64,000 nt of DNA from Acinetobacter schindleri CIP 107287. GTDB taxonomy: Bacteria > Pseudomonadota > Gammaproteobacteria > Pseudomonadales > Moraxellaceae. The notes beneath the pieces were generated by a model, which was not told the DNA's origin, did not search any database, and saw nothing but the letters and a program-made list of their open reading frames with translations. Below, piece by piece: positions 12,201 through 23,487 of this stretch. The stretch is from the NCBI RefSeq assembly GCF_000368625.1, contig NZ_KB849576.1, positions 62,001-126,000 on the forward strand, in the 5' to 3' direction. Position numbers and translations under genes: made by a program. Numbering within the stretch: the first letter of the stretch is position 1; each line of letters starts with the position of its first letter.

Positions 12201-12361
12201 GTGTGTCTTTCGTACTGGAAACTCGTAAGGCATCTACATCATCGCTACAGCGTAAGTTTAGCCTCGGTTATAACCGTGCTGCCCGAATCATCGACCAGAT
12301 GGAAGAAAACGGTGTGGTGAGCGCGATGGGCGCGAATGGTAAGCGTGAGATTCTGATCTAA
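9218..12361 (+). CDS. ftsK: DNA translocase FtsK
   Basis: FtsK couples division to chromosome dimer resolution by pumping DNA at the septum. The product is 1047 aa from ATG 9218 (AGGA 8 nt before it); a TTG six codons upstream is an alternative. It has an N-terminal membrane domain with about four helices in the first 180 residues, then a long acidic/Q-rich linker (about 190-560), a RecA-like motor with P-loop GTTGSGKSVAVN and Walker B IVIVADEFADMI, and a C-terminal winged-helix gamma domain for KOPS recognition. Confidence 0.97.
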   Translation: MTTVSSAYAQRLVMTLFLVSFGIYLFLATVTYTPFDPGWMHISSDTQTVSNASGVAGAWISDLLFGFLGWASLLIPLYLFVEAVQVWWPHSFLNRPFRYAAQFFLLLTTSALLFLFWEVPADTLDNSSGGIIGYELGQSLEQLLTIYGAAVFLVGLWVMLFTLAFGVKWNKTWSSLKATPAYLQDLFYRNVPEGEGEFDRSMAVAKKDIASSPAKKSISTPVVPVPEHEPVEIDPVVRDHVAERLFDDIADREFKAQQKKHIEPELSPEDEEFEKTLEKAHHLIQDPDRVITTGEVWRALHSDEDQRHKQDIDALLKAAEEQQHPPESPTTVAPIQEIKAHLKTETPVPSVTTKKGLDWDNDEIFDELLAAVPPGKTATDVHSPFTAQAATEQPTLRIVEDLPKGAAATAAVATGSSIPPISTPAIRNMGLETDFDDLDDLLVEDIEPEKPARASSYAQSSAFVQAPIQHQGIEVSAPESNSTAQTALQQNTNQHNTIDAVKAALSKEEFIEAWHETAGAPQEEDEFDFDAPLTDSMGRPLSRAMMVAERRKDLSPLPGLELLDEVDPNKKVNFTEEQLSRLSELLEIKLQEFNVKAKVVEAQPGPVVTRFELDLAPGVKASKVTNISRDLARSMSMASVRVVEVIPGKPYIGIEVPNSTREMVRLIELVKTPKFEDASAILSMAMGKDISGNPVITELGKAPHMLVAGTTGSGKSVAVNSMILSMLLKYTPDQLRLILIDPKQLELANYNDIPHLLTPVVTDMKDAVSALNWCVNEMERRYKLMSFLKIRKLSDYNRKVEEAIANGEDLFDPTWKASESVAGERAPRLTPLPSIVIVADEFADMIMQVGKKAEEMITRLAQKSRAAGIHLLLATQRPSVDVITGLIKANIPTRVALRVNSKIDSRTILDAGGAEDLLGHGDMLFLGPGKIEPERVHGAFIADDEVNRICDAWRERGAPNYVDEILTPFDEEPTSRGFEDGGDGASDRDPLYDQCVSFVLETRKASTSSLQRKFSLGYNRAARIIDQMEENGVVSAMGANGKREILI

Positions 12362-12383
12362 TTCAGCATCTCCACCGATAAAA

Positions 12384-12409
12384 AAGCCTGCATGAAGCAG
12401 GCTTTTTTA
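12384..12409 (+). terminator. Rho-independent terminator of ftsK
   Basis: AGCCTGC / GCAGGCT hairpin with ATGAA loop, then T7. It may also work on the minus strand for the convergent gene (A-run on the other side). Confidence 0.9.
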
Positions 12410-12425
12410 TTGCATCAGCAAAGTC

Positions 12426-12716
12426 TTAAGCGAACTTGGCCAATACTTCAAGGAACTCAGCACTGTGACGCGGGAATTTCGCGATCACGTCATGAATGCG
12501 TTCACCTTCAGGGTTAGTAGCATTGATATCACGACCTTCTGCAACGAATTGAGTCAACAGGCGCTCATAGTCAAAAGGACGCATGTGTTTATAAGCATGA
12601 TAAAGCACATGAAAGTCTGCGTTTACGCCTGCAGGAGGTAATTGAGTGAGATAGGCAAATACACGCTCATCTGACCATTCTTCGTTAAACGTTGCCGGTT
12701 GAGACAATGCCATCAC
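12426..12716 (-). CDS. PA4642-like small conserved protein
   Basis: A 96-aa soluble protein that I recognise as similar to Pseudomonas PA4642-type hypothetical proteins (WSDERVFAYL...PPAGVNADFHVLYHAYKHMRPFDYERLL...GRDINATNPEGERI). Its function is unknown. The C-terminal part reads like one ankyrin-type turn (GRDINATNPEGERIHDVI), but one repeat is too little to call the fold. It is convergent with ftsK. The start could be either of two adjacent ATGs (12716 or 12713). Confidence 0.7.
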   Translation of the reverse strand: MMALSQPATFNEEWSDERVFAYLTQLPPAGVNADFHVLYHAYKHMRPFDYERLLTQFVAEGRDINATNPEGERIHDVIAKFPRHSAEFLEVLAKFA

Positions 12717-12746
12717 AAGCTCCTTGATATAATTTTCGACATGAAA

Positions 12747-12985
12747 AAGGCAAAATTTGAGTACGCAAGTGACAAAGTATTTTTCATTTTCTCTGTCTAC
12801 CTTGAAGCTAAACTTCGGATCTTGTGGTTAGGTAAAGTAAACTTTGTATCACCAGTCCACTCGAAGCCTAGCTTCTCGTCTTACGCTTCAACAAAGCAGT
12901 AATTTACTTTCAGTCCACTCGAAGCAAAGCTTCTCGTCTTGCGACTGAACAAAGCAGTGCTTTGTTCAGTCTCATATTTTGCCTT
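12747..12985. repeat. 239-bp unit bounded by inverted repeats
   Basis: The 15-bp ends AAGGCAAAATTTGAG (12747-12761) and CTCATATTTTGCCTT (12971-12985) are inverted copies with 14/15 identity. Inside are two 48-bp direct repeats (12853-12900 and 12911-12958, 42/48 identical), each holding a GAAGC-GCTTC mini-palindrome. There is also a perfect 12-bp-stem hairpin at 12944-12970. No coding potential is seen. It resembles a MITE- or REP-type intergenic repeat. Confidence 0.6.
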
Positions 12986-13017
12986 GAATCAATTTAATTG
13001 ACTAATCAAAAATCAAA

Positions 13018-13290
13018 TTATCGTTCTTCAGGTAAATTGATATTCATTTCAAGCATTTCAATATTCGCTTCAGAACGGACCTGCATTTGAATATGCTGTT
13101 CATCTACACCGCGAACATAACGATTGACCACCTGCATGATTTCTTTCTTCATCATGTCAATCTTGTCCTGGCTTAAACGACGTCCCAGACCCTGTTCAGA
13201 TGCAACAATTACCTTTAAACGGTCTTTCGCGGTTTGCGCGCTTGTTGGTTTTTCCTCACTGCTAAAAAGCTTACTCCAGAATCCAGCCAT
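13018..13290 (-). CDS. minE: Cell division topological specificity factor MinE
   Basis: A 90-aa protein that stimulates MinD ATPase and drives pole-to-pole oscillation, confining MinC inhibition away from mid-cell. It shows the N-terminal membrane-targeting and MinD-binding region (AKDRLKVIVASEQ) and the C-terminal dimerisation domain. It is the last gene of minCDE, starting 2 nt after the minD stop. Confidence 0.96.
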   Translation of the reverse strand: MAGFWSKLFSSEEKPTSAQTAKDRLKVIVASEQGLGRRLSQDKIDMMKKEIMQVVNRYVRGVDEQHIQMQVRSEANIEMLEMNINLPEER

Positions 13291-13292
13291 GC

Positions 13293-14114
13293 TTATGCTC
13301 CAAATAATCGAGCTAACCAGCCCTTTGGTTTCACTTCAATATGACGGTAAGGACGCTCTTCACCCAGGAAGCGCGCAACCAGGTCATCATAAGCCTGACC
13401 TGCAGCAGAAGCAGTAAAGTTAATAACTGGCTTGCCTTCGTTCGATGCTTGTAGGACACTTGGACACTCAGGAATTACACCCAGAGTCGGCACACGTAAA
13501 ATATCTTTAGAAATGTCATCAATGGTCAACATTTCCTGTTTATCCGCACGTTCAGGATTGAAACGTGTGATACACAGATGTTTACGGATGCGGCCTTCAT
13601 TTTGTTCTACTTTTTTAGTCTTGCTGTCGAGCATACCAATGATACGGTCAGAGTCACGTACTGAAGAAATTTCAGGGTTAGTGACAATGATGGCTTCATC
13701 AGCATGGTACATGGCCATGATGGCACCACGTTCGATCCCCGCAGGTGAGTCACAAATAATGTAGTCAAATTCCTGCGACAGTTCATCCATTACACGTGCA
13801 ACACCTTCATCAGTGAGGGCATCTTTATCACGTGTTTGAGACGCTGGCAGAATATATAAGTTCTCAATATCCTTATCGCGAATAAGCGCTTGTTGTAATC
13901 GCGCTTCGTTATTTAAAACATTCACAAAATCATAAACAACGCGGCGTTCACAACCCATGATCAAGTCAAGGTTACGTAAACCCACATCAAAGTCGATAAC
14001 AACAGTTTTGTGGCCACGTAGGGCTAAACCTGTTGCAAAAGATGCACTTGTTGTAGTTTTACCTACACCACCTTTGCCTGACGTTACGACAACAATTTTC
14101 GCCACCGAATCCAC
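13293..14114 (-). CDS. minD: Septum site-determining ATPase MinD
   Basis: A 273-aa ParA/MinD-family ATPase that recruits MinC to the membrane. The deviant Walker A GKGGVGKTTTSA is near residue 11-22, the switch segment is VVIDFDVGLRNLDLIMG, and the C-terminal amphipathic membrane-targeting helix is visible as KGWLARLFGA. It lies between minC (56 nt upstream) and minE in one operon on the minus strand. Confidence 0.97.
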   Translation of the reverse strand: MDSVAKIVVVTSGKGGVGKTTTSASFATGLALRGHKTVVIDFDVGLRNLDLIMGCERRVVYDFVNVLNNEARLQQALIRDKDIENLYILPASQTRDKDALTDEGVARVMDELSQEFDYIICDSPAGIERGAIMAMYHADEAIIVTNPEISSVRDSDRIIGMLDSKTKKVEQNEGRIRKHLCITRFNPERADKQEMLTIDDISKDILRVPTLGVIPECPSVLQASNEGKPVINFTASAAGQAYDDLVARFLGEERPYRHIEVKPKGWLARLFGA

Positions 14115-14170
14115 TCCTGTTATGGTTTAAATTCCCTATTTAACATAGGGTTTTGGTGTTTATTTATACA

Positions 14171-14890
14171 TTAAAATTCTAGAGCTTCAAATACAAGCTC
14201 TAGTTGATCATTCAAGTAAATATGCACAGGCTTTTTCACCACATGCGGTGGAATATCGTCTGCAACACAATAGGTACCTGCAATCGAAATCAGTTCTGCT
14301 TCCAGTGCATGACAGAAAATGCGTGCTGCAGTATTGCCGCCTGCACCGGCAATCACACGACCACGGGCACTGCCATAAACATGAATATTGCCAGAGGCAA
14401 TCACTTCTGAACCGCTGTTAATGCCAGCACTGATAATAATGTCGCCATGATGCTGCACAATGCACTGGCCAGTACGCAGGATTTCATCATGGTAAGAAGT
14501 CACATGAGCAATGACAGGTGCTGCCTTAACTTCTTCTGTTCCAGCATCTGACTTAACAACTTCCGGTTTGACTTCAATGACCTGTTCTTTGGTTGCCTTG
14601 ATTTCCTGTAGCTGACGGTCAGGTGGCAATACCGGGAACTGGATTGCACGTGCCTGATCTGCAAGCAGGCCTTCAGTCACCGCCATCGGTTGTACATCCA
14701 TGCTGATCAACAGCTGGATAAGCGCGATAAGTTCCTGCTCGACAGTACTTTCAATCACCACCAGGGTGCCCGGTGGAAAAGCAGCTTGTAATTTTGGTGC
14801 TAATTGCTGGCGGATCGCATCATGGTCATTTGTTTCAAGGGTAATGCGAATCGCATTGACCATTCTGCCCTTAATCCGTATATCAGCCAT
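14171..14890 (-). CDS. minC: Septum site-determining protein MinC
   Basis: A 239-aa FtsZ-assembly inhibitor. The N-terminal domain (about 1-100) contacts FtsZ. A short variable linker rich in K/E/V follows (about 105-125), and the C-terminal beta-helix domain (about 130-235, motifs [25 protein letters not shown] and [10 protein letters not shown]) binds MinD. It is the first gene of minCDE. Confidence 0.95.
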   Translation of the reverse strand: MADIRIKGRMVNAIRITLETNDHDAIRQQLAPKLQAAFPPGTLVVIESTVEQELIALIQLLISMDVQPMAVTEGLLADQARAIQFPVLPPDRQLQEIKATKEQVIEVKPEVVKSDAGTEEVKAAPVIAHVTSYHDEILRTGQCIVQHHGDIIISAGINSGSEVIASGNIHVYGSARGRVIAGAGGNTAARIFCHALEAELISIAGTYCVADDIPPHVVKKPVHIYLNDQLELVFEALEF

Positions 14891-15047
14891 AGTTCTTCCT
14901 TAATACTTCTGACTTGTAAATTTTATGTCGAAGTAATGTTGTAAATAGTGCAAATCCTAGAACAAATTTCGTTAATTCTCTAGCGATCCAGGTTATTTTT
15001 TTATGCGATCAGATGCCATAAAAAAGCATAGCATTATTCATGCTGAA

Positions 15048-16115
15048 TTAGAGGTATGTTGAACGCTGATTTTGCTCATTTTCTTCCAGAATCTGCTGCC
15101 ACTGTTTAATTTTGACCTGTTTGCGGATCGCTTCAAGTGTTTCAAAAACAGCCGACTCCACCAGTTTGTCAATGTTTGGATTTTGTTCAATCTGGATCTG
15201 ACTGATCTTTTCAGAAATCATGGCAAAAGTTGGATTATCTTTACTGTAATCAGTATGCGTAAACGGATCGATCAATCCTTGGGTAATATTTTCTCCCAGA
15301 CGTTGTCCGATACTCTGAATCTGCTGTTCCATGCGACTGCCTACAATTGGGATTAGGCGTAACAGCCGGGTCAGCTCTGGCGTATCTTCAATGGCTTTAT
15401 TCACCACTTGGCCGACGTTTTTGGAAATCATATAACGCTGTGCCTGTAATTCCTTGCCTAGGGTTTCTTGCAGGATATCTGCCAAGGCAATGGCAAATAA
15501 TTGACGGTGATGCTCGACCAGGTCATCAATTAGTTGACGGTGCGTGGTACTGGTGGTTAGCTCGCGTTTAATTCCGTCCAGTACGGTAACTACAATACGG
15601 CTGGTCAATTCTTCCATAACCAGGTTGTAATAGAAGTTGCCACGCTTATACCAGCGAGATGGAATCACCTTGAAACCATGGCTATGCAGGTTGTAGCCGA
15701 TAGCCACTGCGCGGAGCAGACGCAGGAAACGCAGTTGCGGCACGATCGCGAGAATTTCATACCAGTGAATAAACGGAAAGAACCACCAGCGGGCATGATG
15801 ACGCAAGACTATGGCAATTAGCCAGCGCACCAATAACTCCCCAATCAGGAAAGTCGTAAACCAGCCTTCAGTAATGATCACCCAGGGACGCAGTTCAGCC
15901 TTATAAAATTGCAGGATTTCAGGCAGACGTATGAAATCGAATAACCATTGTCCGAAGTCGCTCATTAAAATGGCATTGGCACTTAGGCAGAACAGGTTGA
16001 TGACGATTAACACCATCATAAAGATGTCATAGGCCAAGGCGACCTTCCAGCCCCAGGTGCCTTCACGGAAAAACTTAAAGGCGCTGGAGCTGGTTTTCGG
16101 GGGAGTTGGTTTCAT
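15048..16115 (-). CDS. Ion-channel-like membrane protein with voltage-sensor motifs, no pore
   Basis: A 355-aa protein of unassigned function. Four hydrophobic segments fill residues about 24-135. The second has E93 with R97 four residues later (as in channel S2 helices), the third is HWYEILAIVP (S3-like), and the fourth carries R129, R132 and R135 at three-residue spacing like an S4 helix. No pore loop or selectivity filter follows; residues about 160-355 look soluble and helical. It sits 19 nt upstream of the plsC-like stop on the same strand, so its gene follows the acyltransferase in a probable operon. Databases may call such proteins ion transporters; the role is unknown. Confidence 0.65.
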   Translation of the reverse strand: MKPTPPKTSSSAFKFFREGTWGWKVALAYDIFMMVLIVINLFCLSANAILMSDFGQWLFDFIRLPEILQFYKAELRPWVIITEGWFTTFLIGELLVRWLIAIVLRHHARWWFFPFIHWYEILAIVPQLRFLRLLRAVAIGYNLHSHGFKVIPSRWYKRGNFYYNLVMEELTSRIVVTVLDGIKRELTTSTTHRQLIDDLVEHHRQLFAIALADILQETLGKELQAQRYMISKNVGQVVNKAIEDTPELTRLLRLIPIVGSRMEQQIQSIGQRLGENITQGLIDPFTHTDYSKDNPTFAMISEKISQIQIEQNPNIDKLVESAVFETLEAIRKQVKIKQWQQILEENEQNQRSTYL

Positions 16116-16134
16116 AGTCTCTCAGATCAGTGCA

Positions 16135-17058
16135 TTAGGCTGCTTGAGCCAGATCCTGCTTCATTTTTTCAATCAACTGATCTTTCTCAGTCCAAATTTG
16201 ATGAACCCATTGCTGGAAACGCTCGCGGTATTCAGCATCTTCTTCATAATTACCGCCCAGTACCCAGTCCGGAATATCAATCTTTCTTAAATCTACCGCA
16301 ATACGGGGTACTTCGCCTAGCCAGAATTCACCATAACCTGGTATGCCGTCCGGATAAACGATAGTCATGTCCACAAAGGCATCAATACGGTCACCCAGAA
16401 TATTCAGCGCCAGGGCCAGACCGCCGGCCTTCGGTTTGAGCAAATGTTTAAAGGGAGACTGTTGCTGGTCATGTTTCTCTTGGGTAAAACGCGTACCTTC
16501 CAGATAGTTGAGCAGGGTAAATGGCTGACTCAGCAATTGCTGGCAGGATTTACGTGCTTCATCCATATCGCGATCTTTGAGTACCGGATTTTTAGCAATC
16601 TGTTCCTTGGTGTGACGCTTCATCATCGGAAAACCAAGAATCTTAAATGCCTGTCCGACGAATGGAATAAAGATCAGTTCCCATTTGGTAAAGAAACGAG
16701 TCAATGGCATACGGGTTAAGCCGAAGTATTGATTGACTGTAGTATCGACCCAGCTCTGATGATTACAGCTCATCAGGTAGCGGCCCTGCATATTCAGATC
16801 CAGAGATTCATCAATGGTAATGGTCCATTGGGTATTTTTAAGGACATTCTCGATCAGCCAGTTGTTTACGCCAAGCCAGCTGTTGGTAATCTTGATATTG
16901 GTTTCATCAATTTTGGATGACTTTTTGACTAGTTTGGTCAGACCGAGGGCCAGTACTGGCGGTCCATGGAAAAAGGTACTTCCCGTCATTACTGAAGTCA
17001 CAGTCAGGCCACGTGCAATTTTTTTTAATATAGGCTGTTTTTTACTTTCCGACGACAT
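16135..17058 (-). CDS. 1-acyl-sn-glycerol-3-phosphate acyltransferase-like (PlsC/YihG type)
   Basis: A 307-aa membrane-associated acyltransferase. It shows the catalytic HX4D motif as NHQSWVDT (about residue 94-101), a second block FTKWELIFIPFVGQAFKILGF and the EGTR motif (YLEGTRFT). These match the long YihG/YihG-like branch of the lysophosphatidate acyltransferases, which acylate lysophospholipid intermediates. An N-terminal hydrophobic stretch is present. It is the first gene of a likely two-gene operon with the voltage-sensor-like protein. Confidence 0.85.
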   Translation of the reverse strand: MSSESKKQPILKKIARGLTVTSVMTGSTFFHGPPVLALGLTKLVKKSSKIDETNIKITNSWLGVNNWLIENVLKNTQWTITIDESLDLNMQGRYLMSCNHQSWVDTTVNQYFGLTRMPLTRFFTKWELIFIPFVGQAFKILGFPMMKRHTKEQIAKNPVLKDRDMDEARKSCQQLLSQPFTLLNYLEGTRFTQEKHDQQQSPFKHLLKPKAGGLALALNILGDRIDAFVDMTIVYPDGIPGYGEFWLGEVPRIAVDLRKIDIPDWVLGGNYEEDAEYRERFQQWVHQIWTEKDQLIEKMKQDLAQAA

Positions 17059-17308
17059 ATAACCCTGTCCTAAGCTGAAAATCGACTAAATTTTTTCATA
17101 TTATTAACAATATACGTTTTCAATCTGAAATAGAAAAGTACCGAATGAGAACAATGGAGAAAATGTGATGAAGTTAACCGTTTTGGTTACACATAAACAT
17201 TACAAATAGTTACGAAAAGATTTATTATTAACAAATCAGATATAGTTATTGATTGAATTATTGACCATTATTCTTCAAATACAACAAAACAAGTTAAGGA
17301 GGCATGCG

Positions 17309-17962
17309 ATGCGTGCAATGTTAGTTACAGCAGCAGTAGCAGGGGCGGTAGCACTTACAGGTTGTCAAACTACTGGTAATAACCTCGGTGGTGTTGAGTA
17401 TGACAAAACAGCTTTGGGCACAGTAATTGGTGCTGCGGCAGGTTATGGTATTTCTAAAGGCAATGCAAACACTAGCCGTCAAAACAACCGTGCAGCGGCA
17501 ATCGGTGCAGTACTTGGTGGTGCAGCGGGTGTTTACCTGGACGATAAAGAGAAAAAATTACGTCAAGCGACTGCGGGTACTGGTGTAGATGTAAACCGTA
17601 ATCCAGACGGTTCAATCAACTTGGTAATGCCAGGTGCGATTACATTTGATACCAACAAGTCAAATATCAAACCAAACTTCTATGCAACATTGAACAAAGT
17701 TGCCCAAGTTCTAACTGAAGATAACAAGAGCGGTATTCTTGTGACTGGTTATACAGACAGCACTGGTAACGATTCAATTAACTTGCCATTGTCTCAAGCA
17801 CGTGCGAACTCTGTAGCAAACTACTTGGCAGGCCAAGGCATTGCACGTACACGTATTAATGCTCAAGGTTTAGGTTCAGCGAACCCAATCGCAGACAACA
17901 CAACTGCAGCGGGTAAAGAACAAAACCGTCGTGTTGAAATCGCGGTATATGCTGTTCAGTAA
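17309..17962 (+). CDS. OmpA-family outer-membrane lipoprotein
   Basis: A 217-aa lipoprotein. The start at 17309 was chosen because AAGGAGG lies 6 nt upstream and it begins a clean lipoprotein signal peptide ending in LTGC (Cys19). The open frame extends 20 codons further upstream without signal-peptide character. A glycine-zipper region follows (about 40-90, GAAAGYG...GAVLGGAAG), then a C-terminal OmpA peptidoglycan-binding domain (GYTDSTGNDSINLPLSQARANSV split across about 148-170, and NRRVEI). It resembles YiaD-type envelope-anchoring proteins. Confidence 0.9.
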   Translation: MRAMLVTAAVAGAVALTGCQTTGNNLGGVEYDKTALGTVIGAAAGYGISKGNANTSRQNNRAAAIGAVLGGAAGVYLDDKEKKLRQATAGTGVDVNRNPDGSINLVMPGAITFDTNKSNIKPNFYATLNKVAQVLTEDNKSGILVTGYTDSTGNDSINLPLSQARANSVANYLAGQGIARTRINAQGLGSANPIADNTTAAGKEQNRRVEIAVYAVQ

Positions 17963-17981
17963 GATCTGAATTGCAGAAAAG

Positions 17982-18003
17982 ACCACCTTCGGGTGGTTTT
18001 TTT
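17982..18003 (+). terminator. Rho-independent terminator
   Basis: ACCACC / GGTGGT stem with a TTCG-type loop followed by T7, after the OmpA-family lipoprotein. Confidence 0.88.
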
Positions 18004-18097
18004 ATGTCTGAAGTATGACGCAGGAAAATGAATTTTCAATTAGGCAACTGAGCTTGAGCCGACTATAATCGGAGCCGAATCTAGAAGAGGAAGCACT

Positions 18098-20137
18098 ATG
18101 TCACTCGCCAGTCAGTTAAATGACAAGCAACTTGAAGCCATGAAATATACTCAAGGACCCTTGTTAGTGCTTGCCGGTGCGGGTTCAGGTAAGACTTCAG
18201 TAATCACAAGAAAAATCGCCTACTTGGTCAAGCATTGCGGCATTCCGGCACATCGTATTACGGCCATGACCTTTACCAACAAAGCCGCACGTGAAATGAA
18301 AGAGCGAGTAAGTAAGTTACTCACACGTGAAGAAGGCAAAGGCTTATCAGTATCGACGTTCCATACCTTTGGTCTGAATCTATTACGTTTAGAGCTAAAA
18401 CATACACCGCTGAAAAATAATTTCTCGATTCTGGATGCGGATGACTGTAAACGTATTCTGATGGACCTGATGCATCGCGATAACTTGTCCGGGGCAGAAA
18501 GCAAGGAATTGATCGCAAAAGCAATGAAGATGATTTCCGACTGGAAAAACGATCTGATTCCACCCGAGCAGGCTCATACCACGTGTGAAACTCAGGAAGA
18601 TGTCCAGTTTGCACATTTGTATCAATTGTATGAACGTAACTTGCGTGCCTATAACGCCGTTGACTTCGATGACCTGATTGTGATGCCAACGCGTTTGTTA
18701 CAGGAAAACGCTGAAGTGCGTGACAAATGGCAGAACCGTGTGCGTTATTTGTTGGTGGATGAATATCAGGATACCAACACCGCCCAGTATATTCTGGTGA
18801 AGTTACTGGTCGGCGTAATGGGCCAGTTTACTGCAGTAGGTGATGATGACCAGTCAATCTATGCCTGGCGTGGGGCTAAACCGGAAAACATGGCGTTGTT
18901 ACAGCAGGACTTCCCGAATCTGAAAGTTATCAAGCTAGAGCAGAACTACCGTTCGACCAGCCGTATTTTGAAAGCGGCGAATACCGTTATTGGCAACAAC
19001 CCGCATATCTTCGATAAAAAACTCTGGTCAGACAAAGGCCATGGTGAAGTGATCCGTGTCATCACTTGCCGTAATGATGATGATGAAGCCGAACGCGTAG
19101 TCAAAGATCTCATCACGCACAAGTTGATGAATGGTAAAAACTGGAAAGACTACGCAATTTTGTACCGTGGGAATTTCCAGGCACGTATTCTGGAAACCCA
19201 ACTGCGTCAGATGCAGATTCCTTACAAGCTCTCTGGTGGTCAGTCTTTCTTCGCGCGCGCCGAAATCAAAGATGTCATGAGTTACCTGCGTCTGATCATT
19301 AATCCAGAAGATGACAGTGCCTTCCTGCGTATTATCAATACACCGAAACGTGCCATCGGTCCGGTGACACTGGAAAAATTGGGTCTGTTTGCGCAAGAAA
19401 ATAATTTGTCGCTTTTGGCCGCGGCAGCTGACCAGCGTCTGACCATGGCAATGCCAAAGAAAGCCACCACTCAGCTGGCTGAGTTTGCTGACTTCATCAA
19501 TAACTTTACCCGCAATCTGCTGGATGATGATGAGCCAGTACCGATTATCCGCCAGATGATGGTAGAAGCCGGCTATATCGACTACATCAAGGAATCAGCG
19601 GCAACTCCGGCACAGGAAAAAACCAAGCTCGACAATATTGAAGTGCTGTATAGCAGTATTCAGAGCCTGATTAACCGTGCTGAAGATGTGGATGAAAAGA
19701 ATATCGAAAGCGTGATCCGTAAGATGGTGCTGCTGGATATGCTGGAACAGCAGCAGGAAGCAGAAGATACCGATAAGGTGAATCTGTTGACGCTACATGC
19801 ATCTAAAGGTCTGGAATTCCCTTATGTTTATCTGATTGGTCTGGAAGAAGAGATTCTGCCACACAAAAACTCGATCGCGGCAGAAACGGTTGAGGAAGAA
19901 CGTCGTCTGATGTATGTGGGCATTACCCGTGCGCGTCAGGGCTTGACGATTACCTTGGCTGAGCAGCGTAAGGCTGGTGGTCAGATGAAGCAGATGACGC
20001 CAAGCCGCTTCCTGGATGAATTGCCAGAAGATGAACTGGAATGGTTAGGCCGTAAGAAAAAGCTGGCTGGCAATATTGATCCGAAACAGCAGGCACAGCA
20101 TTATCTAGATAATTTACGTGCCCTGATTAAGCGTTAA
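18098..20137 (+). CDS. rep: ATP-dependent DNA helicase Rep
   Basis: A 679-aa SF1A (UvrD/Rep) helicase that translocates 3'-5' on single-stranded DNA and clears protein roadblocks ahead of the replisome. It shows motif I AGAGSGKTSV (about 27-36), motif Ia TFTNKAAREMKER, motif II VDEYQDTN, motif III VGDDDQSIYAWRGA, motif IV LEQNYRS, motif V LLTLHASKGLEF and motif VI RRLMYVGITRA. The length fits Rep rather than the longer UvrD. It is followed by dut. Confidence 0.95.
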   Translation: MSLASQLNDKQLEAMKYTQGPLLVLAGAGSGKTSVITRKIAYLVKHCGIPAHRITAMTFTNKAAREMKERVSKLLTREEGKGLSVSTFHTFGLNLLRLELKHTPLKNNFSILDADDCKRILMDLMHRDNLSGAESKELIAKAMKMISDWKNDLIPPEQAHTTCETQEDVQFAHLYQLYERNLRAYNAVDFDDLIVMPTRLLQENAEVRDKWQNRVRYLLVDEYQDTNTAQYILVKLLVGVMGQFTAVGDDDQSIYAWRGAKPENMALLQQDFPNLKVIKLEQNYRSTSRILKAANTVIGNNPHIFDKKLWSDKGHGEVIRVITCRNDDDEAERVVKDLITHKLMNGKNWKDYAILYRGNFQARILETQLRQMQIPYKLSGGQSFFARAEIKDVMSYLRLIINPEDDSAFLRIINTPKRAIGPVTLEKLGLFAQENNLSLLAAAADQRLTMAMPKKATTQLAEFADFINNFTRNLLDDDEPVPIIRQMMVEAGYIDYIKESAATPAQEKTKLDNIEVLYSSIQSLINRAEDVDEKNIESVIRKMVLLDMLEQQQEAEDTDKVNLLTLHASKGLEFPYVYLIGLEEEILPHKNSIAAETVEEERRLMYVGITRARQGLTITLAEQRKAGGQMKQMTPSRFLDELPEDELEWLGRKKKLAGNIDPKQQAQHYLDNLRALIKR

Positions 20138-20180
20138 AATTTAAGTAATTAATCTATTGATATTTTTCTACAGGAATAAA

Positions 20181-20636
20181 ATGATGAAAGTACAGGTGAA
20201 AGTCCTTGATGCACGCCTTGGCAATGAATGGCCAATGCCAAATTATGCAACTACAGGTTCTGCAGGACTCGACCTTCGTGCATGTGTAAACGAAACTACA
20301 GTAATTGAATCAGGTCAAACAGTGCTCGTGAAAACTGGTCTGGCTATTTATATTGAAGATCCTGCATTTGCGGGCCTGATCCTGCCACGTTCTGGTCTGG
20401 GTCATAAACATGGCATCGTATTGGGTAATCTGGTAGGTTTGATCGATTCAGATTACCAAGGTGAACTCATGGTTTCGGTATGGAATCGTAGCCAGACTGC
20501 ATTTAGCCTGGAACCAGGTGAGCGTCTGGCGCAGTATGTCCTCGTCCCAGTGGTGCAAGCACAATTCGATATTGTGAATGAATTCGAAGCCACTGAGCGT
20601 GGTGCAGGTGGCTTCGGTCATACTGGCAAGAACTAA
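20181..20636 (+). CDS. dut: dUTP diphosphatase
   Basis: A trimeric dUTPase that hydrolyses dUTP to dUMP and pyrophosphate, supplying thymidylate synthesis and keeping uracil out of DNA. All five motifs are seen: [40 protein letters not shown] and [10 protein letters not shown]. The start at the ATG-ATG pair (20181/20184) follows AGGAATAAA; the frame is open further upstream but without family similarity. The product is about 151 aa. Confidence 0.96.
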   Translation: MMKVQVKVLDARLGNEWPMPNYATTGSAGLDLRACVNETTVIESGQTVLVKTGLAIYIEDPAFAGLILPRSGLGHKHGIVLGNLVGLIDSDYQGELMVSVWNRSQTAFSLEPGERLAQYVLVPVVQAQFDIVNEFEATERGAGGFGHTGKN

Positions 20637-20642
20637 TTCAAA

Positions 20643-20676
20643 AAGCCTACATTCAATAAAATGTGGGCTTTTTTAA
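20643..20676 (+). terminator. Rho-independent terminator of dut
   Basis: AGCCTACATT / AATGTGGGCT stem (one G-T pair) followed by T6. Confidence 0.85.
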
Positions 20677-20877
20677 TGGTTGATAGAATAATATTTATCC
20701 CATTTTTTAGCTGGCATTTATCCATTCGTTATATTTTTTAAATTGATTATTTATCTGAAATCAGCTAAAAGTACAGGGTCCTAGAACAAAAACTAAAGTT
20801 TCACATCATGGTGATGACACCTGATTTCTGAACTTATATTCTCCTATTTAGCAGTGAAATTACGATCTATGGGATTT

Positions 20878-23206
<2,329 letters not shown>

Positions 23207-23226
23207 TTTAAATGATTCAATGATAA

Positions 23227-23256
23227 AAAAGAGTCTCAATCGGGACTCTTTTTTAT
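23227..23256 (+). terminator. Rho-independent terminator of argB
   Basis: AAGAGTC / GGACTCTT stem followed by T6. Confidence 0.87.
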
Positions 23257-23487
23257 GTCTTTTATTTTTAGCTCTTGTCTTCTGAAATCATCATAATTTT
23301 TCTTTAGCAGAACCCTGTTATCTTGAAAAAAACAACTTGAACCAGATTTATCTCTTTTTTAAAATAAAGCATAAAAAAACATTCTTTAGCATTTTTAGCG
23401 CATAAGATTGCATGGATCAAGATTTGAAAAGCCCCAGGGACTCATGCACAATAACTGCATAAATACTCCGATACCTGAATGAAGATT

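Noticed and set aside
12853..12958. CRISPR array
   Set aside because: Only two 48-bp copies 10 bp apart with internal palindromes. No third repeat, no unique spacers of uniform length and no cas genes.
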